Positions 25,803 to 34,202 of a stretch of 64,000 nt of DNA are shown here, one piece after another. Source of the stretch: Candidatus Roseilinea mizusawaensis (lineage in GTDB: Bacteria; Chloroflexota; Anaerolineae; J036; Brachytrichaceae). The stretch is from positions 1 through 64,000 of the forward strand of contig JAEANN010000044.1 in NCBI GenBank assembly GCA_016841965.1. Direction: 5' to 3'. How positions within the stretch are numbered: the first letter of the stretch is position 1; each line of letters starts with the position of its first letter. Both the position numbers and the translations under genes were made by a program. The notes beneath the pieces are model-generated. The model searched no databases and was not told the origin of the DNA. It saw only the letters and a list, made by a program, of their open reading frames with translations.

Positions 25803-27190
25803 GCAGGCTTCGTCTCCGCATCGTTGTGCTTGCCTTCTTCGTTATCGCCGTCATGTTGCAGCTTGCCGGCGCGGCGACGACTGTGGCTCAGGACGAACCC
25901 CCGCCCGATAGCCAGCCGCCCGCCGAGGTGACGCCAATTTCGCCAGATCAATCCGCCGATCAATCGCCTGACGCCGAAGAAACGCCGAAGATCGAGGTGG
26001 TGGCAACGCCCATTCCGCCGCCCCCACTTGAGCCAAGCGCGAGTGTGGACGATCCACTGCTGCATGTGGTCTCCGTGGGCGAGACGCTGGCAACACTTGG
26101 CGCGCAGTCTGGCTTTGCCGTGGCAGACCTGGCCCAACGCAATAACCTCACCCAGCCGTATCTGTTGCTGGCCGGCCAACGTTTGAAGTTGCCGGCGCCT
26201 ATTTCGGCGCGCATCCGGCTGCACCGTGTGGCCGCCGGCGAAACACTGTCAAGTCTCGGCGCGCAGTATGGCGTGTCACCCTATTTGCTGCGTCGCACCA
26301 ACACGTTGTCGTGCGCGAATTGCCTGGCGGTCGGTCAATTGCTGCGCATCCCACTGCCCGACGGTGCAGAGGGTGTGACAAGTAATCTGCCAGAGCCTTT
26401 TGAGCGCGTTGAGATTACCCCGCGCCTGCCGCGCCAGGGCGATATCGTTGTTGTGAAAGTGCGTGCGAATCGCACCCTGCAAGAGATTGTGGGATCCCTG
26501 GCCGGCCGGCCATTGCGATTTGTGCCCCAGGCCGACGAGTATGTGGCGCTTTCCGGTGTGGCCGGCTTGCAGGATCCAGGCGTCTACACCGTCACCCTGC
26601 GAGCCATTGCAGAATCGGGCGCTGCTGCCGAGGTCAGCGGTCGCATCCAAACTGCTGCGGCCGGCTTCGGCTTCGAGAATCTGACCATCAGCCGGCGGTT
26701 GATCCCACTGCTCGATCCGCAGGTGAACATTGACGAACGCGTGGCGCTAGACGCCATTCTCAGCCAGTGGTCCGCCACACAATGGTGGGAAGGGCCGCTC
26801 CGGTTGCCTGCGTCGGGCCGGATTGCGTCGTATTTCGGCGCGCGCCGCAGCTTCAACGGCGGCATCTTGCGCACCTATCACAGTGGCACAGACATCATCG
26901 CGCCGGCCGGCACGCCTGTCTATGCGTCGGCGCCGGGCCGTGTTGCTGCCGTCCAAGAATTCATGGTGCGCGGCCTGGTGATCATCATCGATCATGGCCG
27001 GGGTGTGTTCACGGCGTACTGCCATCTGTCCGAAGCGGGCGTTCGGGTGGGTCAGATCGTCAACGCCGGCGACATGATCGGCAAGTCAGGCAACAGCGGA
27101 CGCAGTGAAGGCCCCCACTTGCACTGGGAGCTGGCGGTGGGGGGCGTAACCGTGGATGCTTTGCCGTGGACCAGCCAGCCGATTCCTTGA
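25799..27190 (+). CDS. LysM-LysM-M23 peptidoglycan peptidase
   Basis: A 463-residue exported protein. It has a signal or anchor (about 1-30), a Pro/Asp-rich spacer, two LysM domains (HVVSVGETLATLGAQSG to QRLKLP and HRVAAGETLSSLGAQYG to QLLRIP), a beta-rich spacer and a C-terminal M23 peptidase. The zinc motifs are YHSGTDIIAPAGTPV and SEGPHLHWEL. It binds glycan and cuts peptide cross-links. Its ATG overlaps the stop of the PIG-L gene. TACAAT at 25784-25789 could be an internal promoter. Confidence 0.92.
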   Translation: MSRLRLRIVVLAFFVIAVMLQLAGAATTVAQDEPPPDSQPPAEVTPISPDQSADQSPDAEETPKIEVVATPIPPPPLEPSASVDDPLLHVVSVGETLATLGAQSGFAVADLAQRNNLTQPYLLLAGQRLKLPAPISARIRLHRVAAGETLSSLGAQYGVSPYLLRRTNTLSCANCLAVGQLLRIPLPDGAEGVTSNLPEPFERVEITPRLPRQGDIVVVKVRANRTLQEIVGSLAGRPLRFVPQADEYVALSGVAGLQDPGVYTVTLRAIAESGAAAEVSGRIQTAAAGFGFENLTISRRLIPLLDPQVNIDERVALDAILSQWSATQWWEGPLRLPASGRIASYFGARRSFNGGILRTYHSGTDIIAPAGTPVYASAPGRVAAVQEFMVRGLVIIIDHGRGVFTAYCHLSEAGVRVGQIVNAGDMIGKSGNSGRSEGPHLHWELAVGGVTVDALPWTSQPIP

Positions 27191-27208
27191 CGCAACTCGA
27201 ACCCTCGC

Positions 27209-27214
27209 TATAAT
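27209..27214 (+). promoter_or_regulatory. -10 box TATAAT of nuoA
   Basis: TATAAT with a following leader of about 105 bases before ATG 27327. The leader holds GCCTGCCGGC and no obvious riboswitch. Confidence 0.5.
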
Positions 27215-27326
27215 CAGCCCGTTTGTGAACTTAGGCGCAATCGGCCTGCCGGCCAAGCGGGGCCTTGTGTTGAGTGTTTACCGCCAGGTCTGCCTGCGCG
27301 TGATGCGCGTTGATTAGGGGTTTTGG

Positions 27327-27683
27327 ATGAGAACTGATTTCGCGTTCATCGGTGTCATGCTCATCACGGCTTTTCTGCTGATGGGCGTCGCGGTCTTTGC
27401 CGCATCCCTTCTGCGCCCCAAAAAGCCCAGCCAAGCCAAGCTTGAAACCTATGAGTGTGGTATGGAAACCGTCGGTGATGCCTGGGTGCAGTTCCGCGTT
27501 CAATACTACATCTTTGCCCTCATCTTTGTGTTATTCGATGTGGGTGGTGTGCTACTGTTTCCCTTTGCAGTCGCGTTCAATGTCGTGCCGATCTATGCCG
27601 TGCTGGTCGTAAGCCTGTTTTTGGGCACACTCATGGCCGCTTTGCTGTACGCCTGGCGCAAGGGCGCGTTGCAATGGGATTGA
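27327..27683 (+). CDS. nuoA: NADH-quinone oxidoreductase subunit A
   Basis: A 118-residue membrane subunit of complex I with three helices. The loop KLETYECGMETVGDAWVQF carries the conserved Cys and acidic residues near the quinone site, and IFVLFDVGGVLLFPFAV is the conserved second helix. nuoB, C, D and I, which usually follow nuoA, are not in this window. A hairpin at 27782-27806 separates it from nuoH, so it may be transcribed alone. Confidence 0.93.
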   Translation: MRTDFAFIGVMLITAFLLMGVAVFAASLLRPKKPSQAKLETYECGMETVGDAWVQFRVQYYIFALIFVLFDVGGVLLFPFAVAFNVVPIYAVLVVSLFLGTLMAALLYAWRKGALQWD

Positions 27684-27781
27684 TCATGTCGTGGCTTGCG
27701 TGAGTCTTGAGTGCTGCTGGTTACTGCAAACTGAACATCCGATAAACTGTTGTTGCTAAAATCGCGAAACAAAACATTGTC

Positions 27782-27806
27782 GCCCCGCGCGTTGAGTGCG
27801 GGGCGC
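27782..27806 (+). terminator. possible terminator or attenuator hairpin before nuoH
   Basis: CGCCCCGC, a 9-base loop, then GCGGGGCG, followed by CTTGCTG without a long T-tract. It lies between nuoA and nuoH. Confidence 0.4.
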
Positions 27807-27851
27807 TTGCTGTAAGTGGGCGAACATGTTTCGCCAGAGGTGGGTAAGCTT

Positions 27852-29135
27852 ATGTCGCTGATTGACACAATCAACAACTTGTTGAAGATCATCGGGGATG
27901 CTGTGGCGAATCTGGTTCAGAACATCCTAGGCCCCGGCCTGGGCGCCGACTTGATCGTTATGGGGCTTGGAGCATTGGCCTTGTGCACCGTGGCCGCGCT
28001 GACCTTCATGGCCATGACGTGGGCCGAGCGCAAAGTGGTGGCCCGCATCCAGAGCCGGGTTGGGCCAAATCAGGCCGGCCCATTTGGGCTGTTGCAGCCC
28101 ATTGCCGACGGCATCAAGATGTTCACCAAAGAAGACACCACCCCGACCAGCGCCGACCGCTGGGTGTACAACGCCGCGCCCCTCATCATTGCCACGTTTG
28201 CGCTCCTGACCTTCGCAGTGTTCCCCATCGCGCCAGGAGTGGTTGGCACCAACCTCAATATCGGTGTGTTCTTCGTTATCGCAGTCGGCTCGGCCAGCAC
28301 AGTGGCCATATTGATGGCCGGGTGGGGCAGCAACAACAAATATTCGCTGCTGGGCGCTTTCCGCACGGTAGCCCAGTTGGTGGGATACGAAGTGCCCATG
28401 CTGCTCAATGTCATCCCGGTGATCGTGTTGGCCGGCTCAATGGGACTGGCCGACATTGTGCAGCGCCAGACGCTCGCGGACGGCAACCCCGGTATCCCCT
28501 TCATTGTTTACCTCCCCCTGTCTGCACTGGCGTTTTTCATCGCCGGCGTGGCCGAAACCGGCCGTTCACCGTTTGACCTGCTCGAGGCCGAGTCGGAGAT
28601 TGTAGCTGGCTTCCACGTCGAATACAGCGGCATGAAATTTGCCCTGTTCATGCTGGGCGAATACGTCAACACGCTGGCCGTGTCGATTGTATTTGCCACG
28701 TTGTTCCTGGGCGGCTACGCCGGGCCGATCCTGCCGCCTTATCTCTGGCTGGCGCTCAAGACAGCGCTGGTCTTCTTCGTCTTCATGTGGCTGCGCGGCA
28801 CGCTGCCTCGCGTTCGCGTCGACCAACTGATGTCCTTGAACTGGAAGGTGCTGGTGCCCATGTCGGTCGTCAACATCATCGCCGTGATAATCCTGGCCAA
28901 GGTGTTCGTCACCAGCCCCGGCCTTCAGGCCGCCAATGGCGGCATTCTGGTGACGCCGGCGACACAGGCAGCCATTCTGTTTGTGGCCAACATCGCGATT
29001 TTGCTGTCTGGCCTGGCTATTGTAGCTCGCCGTGCGCGCGTGCTGCGCCTGGCCGAAGAGAGGCAACTCGAAAGCCGACGCCAGGCCAATCGCGCCGCTG
29101 TGTCGGGCTTCGCCGGAGGCGCCCCCGCCAAATGA
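27852..29135 (+). CDS. nuoH: NADH-quinone oxidoreductase subunit H
   Basis: A 427-residue subunit with eight predicted helices that forms the quinone entry channel of complex I. AERKVVARIQSRVGPNQAGP and GLLQPIADGIKMFTKED are the family signatures, and AETGRSPFDLLEAESEIVAG is the conserved cytoplasmic loop rich in acidic residues. The C-terminal 60 residues are longer than usual, with two extra hydrophobic segments and a charged tail. Start is ATG 27852. A heptad array lies between it and nuoJ. Confidence 0.95.
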   Translation: MSLIDTINNLLKIIGDAVANLVQNILGPGLGADLIVMGLGALALCTVAALTFMAMTWAERKVVARIQSRVGPNQAGPFGLLQPIADGIKMFTKEDTTPTSADRWVYNAAPLIIATFALLTFAVFPIAPGVVGTNLNIGVFFVIAVGSASTVAILMAGWGSNNKYSLLGAFRTVAQLVGYEVPMLLNVIPVIVLAGSMGLADIVQRQTLADGNPGIPFIVYLPLSALAFFIAGVAETGRSPFDLLEAESEIVAGFHVEYSGMKFALFMLGEYVNTLAVSIVFATLFLGGYAGPILPPYLWLALKTALVFFVFMWLRGTLPRVRVDQLMSLNWKVLVPMSVVNIIAVIILAKVFVTSPGLQAANGGILVTPATQAAILFVANIAILLSGLAIVARRARVLRLAEERQLESRRQANRAAVSGFAGGAPAK

Positions 29136-29140
29136 TTGTC

Positions 29141-29205
29141 GATTGGGGATTTCGGATTTGAGATTGAGCAAAATCCAAAATCCAAAATCCAAGATCCAAA
29201 ATCGG
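29141..29205. repeat. heptad array between nuoH and nuoJ
   Basis: Four GATTxxG-type units followed by CAAAATC, CAAAATC, CAAAATC, CAAGATC and CAAAATC. The two blocks are inverted copies, so the RNA can fold into a hairpin. It ends eight bases before the nuoJ start. Confidence 0.9.
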
Positions 29206-29212
29206 TGCAGAG

Positions 29213-29899
29213 ATGACCATTTCACAGATTCTGTTCATCGTGATCGCTCTTGTCGTGCTGGGCGGCGGCGTGATGGTGGTGACCGCGCGCAATCTGTTCC
29301 ATGCGGCGCTGTTTCTGATCGTGTCGTTCTTTGGCGTGACCGGCCTGTATGTTCTGCTCGACGCCGGCTTCTTCGCTGCCGCGCAGTTTCTGGTGTACAT
29401 CGGCGCCATTTCGATCCTGGTGATCTTCGCCGTGATGTTGACACGCGGCGTGCAGCAAGCCCAGCCGGCCAACTCACAATGGCCGGCTGCGCTGATTACC
29501 AGTGTGATTGTGTTTGTCATCATGGCAATCATGCTTGGCCCGATTGCTGTCACGATTGGCGATCGCCAGTTCGGCAATCTGAGCTGGCCGAATATCGTTG
29601 AAGGGCAGACCGTGCCGGCTGTGCCCGACGACAGCTTGGTGCGCCTGGGCCAGTCGTTTGTTGATTTCAATCAATACGGCGCCGCATTTCTGCTCACGGC
29701 AGTGCTGATTCTGGTGGCAATGGTCGGCGCGATCTGGGTGGCGCGAGATCGCACGCTGAAAGATGTAATGGAAGAGCGGGCTGAGCTGGCAGCCGAAGAA
29801 GCGCAGGAAGCCATGCTAGCCGGGCCGGCGCAGCCAGCGTTGCCGGTGGGCGCAGCGCAGGTCGCCGAGCCAACCGCCGAGCCTGCTGTGCGCCATTGA
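29213..29899 (+). CDS. nuoJ: NADH-quinone oxidoreductase subunit J
   Basis: A 228-residue subunit with five membrane helices (FIVIALVVLGGGVMVVTARN, LIVSFFGVTGLYVLLDAGFF, LVYIGAISILVIFAVML). GAISILVIFAVML is the conserved third helix. The C-terminal 50 residues (EERAELAAEEAQEA, then an Ala/Pro-rich tail) lie in the cytoplasm and are longer than common NuoJ. The start ATG 29213 comes right after a heptad array and a GCAGAG sequence. Confidence 0.93.
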   Translation: MTISQILFIVIALVVLGGGVMVVTARNLFHAALFLIVSFFGVTGLYVLLDAGFFAAAQFLVYIGAISILVIFAVMLTRGVQQAQPANSQWPAALITSVIVFVIMAIMLGPIAVTIGDRQFGNLSWPNIVEGQTVPAVPDDSLVRLGQSFVDFNQYGAAFLLTAVLILVAMVGAIWVARDRTLKDVMEERAELAAEEAQEAMLAGPAQPALPVGAAQVAEPTAEPAVRH

Positions 29900-29939
29900 A
29901 TTTGACCCAGGAGACATATAGGGTGATTGAGGTCGCGCA

Positions 29940-30257
29940 ATGTTGAATGGAATACCCCTTTACTGGTTCTTGCTGATCTCGGCGGCCCTTTTCTGCATCG
30001 GGCTGTATGGCGTGCTGGCGCGCAAAAATGCCATCGCCATCTTGATGGGCGTTGAACTGATGCTGAACGCTGTCAACATCAACCTTCTGGCTTTTTGGCG
30101 CTATGTTGCCCCGAGTTCTCCCGCCGGCCTGGCGTTTGCCGCCTTTATCTTCGTCATCGCAGCCGCCGAAGCCGCCATCGGTCTCGCGCTGATGATTTCG
30201 GTGTACCGTAACACGCGGAGTGTCGACCCGGACAAACTCGACTCGATGAAACTATAA
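29940..30257 (+). CDS. nuoK: NADH-quinone oxidoreductase subunit K
   Basis: A 105-residue three-helix subunit of the proton path. The second helix AILMGVELMLNAVNINLLAF carries the two conserved acidic residue positions, and IFVIAAAEAAIGLALMIS is the third helix with its Glu. Length is normal. The upstream gap contains GGAGA as a ribosome-binding site. Confidence 0.95.
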   Translation: MLNGIPLYWFLLISAALFCIGLYGVLARKNAIAILMGVELMLNAVNINLLAFWRYVAPSSPAGLAFAAFIFVIAAAEAAIGLALMISVYRNTRSVDPDKLDSMKL

Positions 30258-30353
30258 CGGGCGTCGTAGACATTGTAGAGGTTGAGCCACTGACTCATTC
30301 AGCTTGTGAGAGGTTGCCTGGATGTCTGAGTGACCACGTGGCCGAGTTGCACC

Positions 30354-32543
30354 ATGAGCAGAGAACTACTTCAAACCCTCACCTGGCTTGCGCCGCTGCC
30401 GCCGCTGCTGGCCTTTGCCATCATCGCGCTGTTCACACATCGGCATCGTCAGACCAGTTCGACGATCGCTGTTGGCGCAATGATTACGTCGGCCTTGCTG
30501 GCCTTTATTGTGTTCTTCAACGTGATCGGCATGCCTGATCTAGGCAAGTACCCCATCCGTCAGTCTATTCCGTGGATTCCAACCGGCGAGACTTTCCTGC
30601 GCATGGGCATTGCCGTCGATCCGCTGGGCGCCACCTTTTTGTTCATGGTGCCGCTCACGTGTTCGCTCATCTTTATCTACAGCACCGGCTACATGGCCTC
30701 TGACCCGCTGTACAGCCGGTTCTTTGCCTTCCTCAGCCTGTTCGGCGGCTCCATGATGGGGCTGGTCGTGTCAGACAGTCTGCTGGCCCTGTTTATCTTC
30801 TGGGAGCTGATGGGCTTCTGCTCCTACTCACTAATCGGTTTCTTTTATCGTAAACCCTCGGCCTATAAAGCTGCGGTCAAGGCTTTCATGACCACCCGCG
30901 TCGGCGACATGTTGCTGTTGCTGGGCATGGTGTATCTGTACAGCCAGACCGGCACACTCAACTTCTTTGACATCCTGCACAACGAAGAGGCGCTGCGTCT
31001 GCTGGCAGAGACGCCGGCGGTGCTGGGGTTGGGCATCTCGGCTGCCGGCATGATCGGCATCCTCATTTTCGGCGGCACCGTCGGCAAGAGCGCGCAGTTC
31101 CCGCTGCATGTGTGGTTGCCCGATGCGATGGAAGGCCCTACGCCAGTCAGCGCCATGATCCATGCTGCCACGATGGTCAGCGCCGGCGTGTTCATGTTGC
31201 TGCGCTTCTTTCCCCTCTTTCAATTCGCCGGCCACGATAACGTTGCCTTTACCATTGTTGGGGTGATCGGCGCAATTACGGCGTTGCTCGGCGCGACCAT
31301 TGCGGTAGCGCAGTACGACATCAAGCGCGTGTTGGCCTTCTCCACCATCAGCCAGCTTGGCTTCATGGTGGCGGCGGTTGGCATTGGGGCATATATTGCC
31401 GCCGGCTTCCACCTGCTCACCCATGCCTTCTTCAAGGCGCTGTTGTTCCTCGGCTCCGGCTCGGTGATTCACGGCGTCGAGCATGGCCATCATCATGTGG
31501 CGCATCAGGCTTCATCAGGCTCGTCAGGCTCGCATGGTTCAGCGCACGCCGCGCATGAAGAACATGAAAAACCTCAAGAACACGCCGAACACGAGTTCGA
31601 CCCACAGGATATGCGCAACATGGGCGGCCTGCGTCACAGAATGCCGATCACCTTCTGGACTTTCTTGATCGGTGGCCTGGCGCTCATGGGTTTTCCCTTC
31701 ATCACAGCCGGCTTCTGGAGCAAAGACGAAATCTTTGCCGACGCTTTCCATGCAATGAATGAAGGCAATCCGTTGGCGCTGATTGTCTTCCTGGTGCTCG
31801 TGTTCTCGGCCACTCTGACGGCCTTCTACACCACCCGCCAGATCGCCCTGACCTTTTTTGGCCAGCCGCGCAGCGAAGCCGCCAAACACGCCGCCGAATC
31901 TGCGCCCAGCATGACAATTCCTCTGATTGTGCTGGCGGTGTTTGCCCTGTTCCTCGGTTTCATCAACGTGCCAAAGGACTTCCCGGTGTTTGGAGCGGTG
32001 CTGGGCGACGGCGCATACTGGCTGAAGAACTTCCTGATGTCTGGTCTGGTGGAGAAAGAACCGACGATTCCTTTCAATATCATTCCGGTGCTGTTCTCGC
32101 TGGCTGTGGTGGCAGTCGGTCTGGGGCTGGGGTATGTGGTGTATCTGCGCCGGCCTTTGCAAGCCGGCCAGACCGACCCGGTCGAGAAGCTGGGCGGCCT
32201 GTTCGCTTTCCTGCACAACCGCTGGTATTTCGACGCGCTGTACCGCGCCATCTTCATCCAACCCATGCAGTGGGCAGCCGACAACTACACCCGGCTGGTG
32301 GACAAGGGCGTCATCGACGCCGTGCTTGAAGGCGGCTATCGCGCCGGCAGCGTTGTGGCCGGCTGGTTCAAGACTTTCGATCGCGTGGTGGTGACCGGCA
32401 TTTCAGACTTGATTGGCAACACCATTCGCGACATTGGCCGCGAGGGCCGCGAGTTGCAGAGCGGTCAGGTGCAGAACTACCTGCTCTCTGGCCTGATCGC
32501 CGCTGTGGTGCTCATCGTGTTCTTCCTGGTGTTCTCCCGGTAA
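30354..32543 (+). CDS. nuoL: NADH-quinone oxidoreductase subunit L with His-rich insertion and long C-terminal arm
   Basis: A 729-residue antiporter-like subunit, the distal proton pump of complex I. The Glu of TM5 (FIFWELMGFCSYSLIGF) and the Lys of TM7 (GGTVGKSAQFPLHVWLPDA) are present. Between SVIHGVEH and DPQDMRNMGGLR (residues about 376-418) lies a His/Ser/Glu-rich insertion (HGHHHVAHQASSG to EEHEKPQEHAEH). The C-terminal amphipathic arm from ALYRAIF to VQNYLL is about 84 residues, apparently longer than in E. coli NuoL. The start ATG 30354 is chosen over GTG 30330 because the first helix begins there. Confidence 0.93.
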   Translation: MSRELLQTLTWLAPLPPLLAFAIIALFTHRHRQTSSTIAVGAMITSALLAFIVFFNVIGMPDLGKYPIRQSIPWIPTGETFLRMGIAVDPLGATFLFMVPLTCSLIFIYSTGYMASDPLYSRFFAFLSLFGGSMMGLVVSDSLLALFIFWELMGFCSYSLIGFFYRKPSAYKAAVKAFMTTRVGDMLLLLGMVYLYSQTGTLNFFDILHNEEALRLLAETPAVLGLGISAAGMIGILIFGGTVGKSAQFPLHVWLPDAMEGPTPVSAMIHAATMVSAGVFMLLRFFPLFQFAGHDNVAFTIVGVIGAITALLGATIAVAQYDIKRVLAFSTISQLGFMVAAVGIGAYIAAGFHLLTHAFFKALLFLGSGSVIHGVEHGHHHVAHQASSGSSGSHGSAHAAHEEHEKPQEHAEHEFDPQDMRNMGGLRHRMPITFWTFLIGGLALMGFPFITAGFWSKDEIFADAFHAMNEGNPLALIVFLVLVFSATLTAFYTTRQIALTFFGQPRSEAAKHAAESAPSMTIPLIVLAVFALFLGFINVPKDFPVFGAVLGDGAYWLKNFLMSGLVEKEPTIPFNIIPVLFSLAVVAVGLGLGYVVYLRRPLQAGQTDPVEKLGGLFAFLHNRWYFDALYRAIFIQPMQWAADNYTRLVDKGVIDAVLEGGYRAGSVVAGWFKTFDRVVVTGISDLIGNTIRDIGREGRELQSGQVQNYLLSGLIAAVVLIVFFLVFSR

Positions 32544-32550
32544 CAACTTT

Positions 32551-32612
32551 GGATTTGCGATTTTGGATTTGCGCCCAAGTCCAAAATCCAAAATCCAAAA
32601 TCGGAAATCGAT
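32551..32612. repeat. heptad array between nuoL and nuoM1
   Basis: GATTTGC, GATTTTG, GATTTGC, then an inverted block CCAAAATCCAAAATCCAAAATC and GGAAATC, ending at the start codon of the next gene. Hairpin-forming, same family as 29141-29205. Confidence 0.9.
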
Positions 32613-34163
32613 ATGGATTTCATCAAAGCGAATCTGCTCACGATCATCACCTTCACACCGCTAATCGGCATGGCGCTGGTGCTGCTCACCCCACAGCAGC
32701 GCACCCGGCTGATCCAGTGGGGATCGATCGCCTTCAGCCTAATCCCGCTGGGTCTGGCCCTTTTCATGTGGGCCGGTTACGACATCACACAGGCCGGCTT
32801 CCAGTTTCGCCAGCAAGCCGTGTGGTTCCCGCAAGTGAACGCCAGCTATCATGTCGGCGTAGACGGCATCAGCATGCCCCTGATCGTGCTGACAACCTTC
32901 CTGCAACCGCTGGCTCTGCTCATGTCGTTGCGCATCGAGCGCGGCGTCAAGGCGTTCTTTGCCTTGTTCTTCCTGCTCGAAACTGCGGTGTTGGGCTGCT
33001 TTGTCGCGCTCGACCTGCTGCTGTTCTTCTTGTTCTACGAGATCAGCCTGGTGCCGATGTATTTCCTGATCGCCCAGTGGGGCGGCCAAAATCGGCGCTA
33101 TGCCTCGTTCAAGTTCATCCTCTATACCATGTTCGCCAGCCTTGGCATGTTGCTGGCGATTCAGGTGATCGGCATCGCCTCGGGCAGCTTCGACCTGCTG
33201 TACCTGTTCTCTGATCTAGGCCGGCCTTTCACCGGCAACAACACCATCAACGCCCTGTTCGAGGACGCCAACACCTGGAAGAGCGTGGCCTTCTTTGCCT
33301 TCACCATCGCTTTTGCCCTAAAAGTTCCCATCTGGCCGTTGCACACCTGGCTGCCCGATGCGCACACCGAAGCGCCGACCGGCGGCTCGATGATCCTGGC
33401 CGGTATTCTGCTCAAGCTGGGCGGCTACGGCTTCCTGCGTATGGTCATCCCGTTATTCCCCGATGCCGCTGCGCAGTTTGCGCCGCTGTTGGCCCTGTTG
33501 GCATTGCTCAGCATCGTGCTTGGCGCATTCGCCGCCTGGGGCCAGAACGACTTCAAGAAACTGGTGGCCTACTCCTCGGTAAACCATATGGGCTTTGTGG
33601 CCATGGGCGTCGCGGCGGCGGCTGTGATGGCGGCCGACGCCACTCGGCATACTGATGCCGTCATCGCAGCCAGCGGCGCAACGTTGCAAATGGTCACCCA
33701 TGGCCTGTCGTCGGCGGCCATGTTTGCGCTGGTCGGCGTGGTGTACGAGCGCGCTCACACCCGCGATCTCACCCAATTCGGTGGCCTGTGGTCGATTATG
33801 CCGATCTATGGCGCAATCCTGATTTTCTGCTCGATGGGGTCACTCGGTTTGCCTGGCCTGAGTGGTTTTGTGAGTGAATTCATGGTGGTGCGCGGCGCCT
33901 GGCCGGCCCTGACCCCCTACGTCATCCTGGCGATGGCCGGTCTGCTCGTCACCGGCATTTATATCCTCAAGTCGCTGCAAAAAGTGCTGCACGGCCCGCT
34001 GGGCGAAGCATGGCGGCACCATCCGTTGCCGGATATCCACTGGACCGAAACGCTGGCGGTTGCCCCGCTCATGGTGATGATGCTGGCGCTGGGTGTATAT
34101 CCATTGCTGGCGCTAAATGTGATCAATGTCGGCGCGCTGGACATCTTCAGACTGTTGCCCTGA
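32613..34163 (+). CDS. nuoM: NADH-quinone oxidoreductase subunit M, copy 1
   Basis: A 516-residue antiporter-like subunit with about fourteen helices. Glu143 in FFLFYEISLVPMYFLIAQWG (TM5) and Lys237 in FTIAFALKVPIWPLHTWLPD (TM7) are both present, as are ILLKLGGYGFLRM and the C-terminal LSGFVSEFM with its Glu. All residues needed for proton transfer are in place. The ATG follows directly after a heptad array. It is the first of two nuoM genes in tandem. Confidence 0.95.
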   Translation: MDFIKANLLTIITFTPLIGMALVLLTPQQRTRLIQWGSIAFSLIPLGLALFMWAGYDITQAGFQFRQQAVWFPQVNASYHVGVDGISMPLIVLTTFLQPLALLMSLRIERGVKAFFALFFLLETAVLGCFVALDLLLFFLFYEISLVPMYFLIAQWGGQNRRYASFKFILYTMFASLGMLLAIQVIGIASGSFDLLYLFSDLGRPFTGNNTINALFEDANTWKSVAFFAFTIAFALKVPIWPLHTWLPDAHTEAPTGGSMILAGILLKLGGYGFLRMVIPLFPDAAAQFAPLLALLALLSIVLGAFAAWGQNDFKKLVAYSSVNHMGFVAMGVAAAAVMAADATRHTDAVIAASGATLQMVTHGLSSAAMFALVGVVYERAHTRDLTQFGGLWSIMPIYGAILIFCSMGSLGLPGLSGFVSEFMVVRGAWPALTPYVILAMAGLLVTGIYILKSLQKVLHGPLGEAWRHHPLPDIHWTETLAVAPLMVMMLALGVYPLLALNVINVGALDIFRLLP

Positions 34164-34202
34164 GCTTAATCCTGGAGACCTGCCGGCCAGAGGCTTTCTG
34201 CG

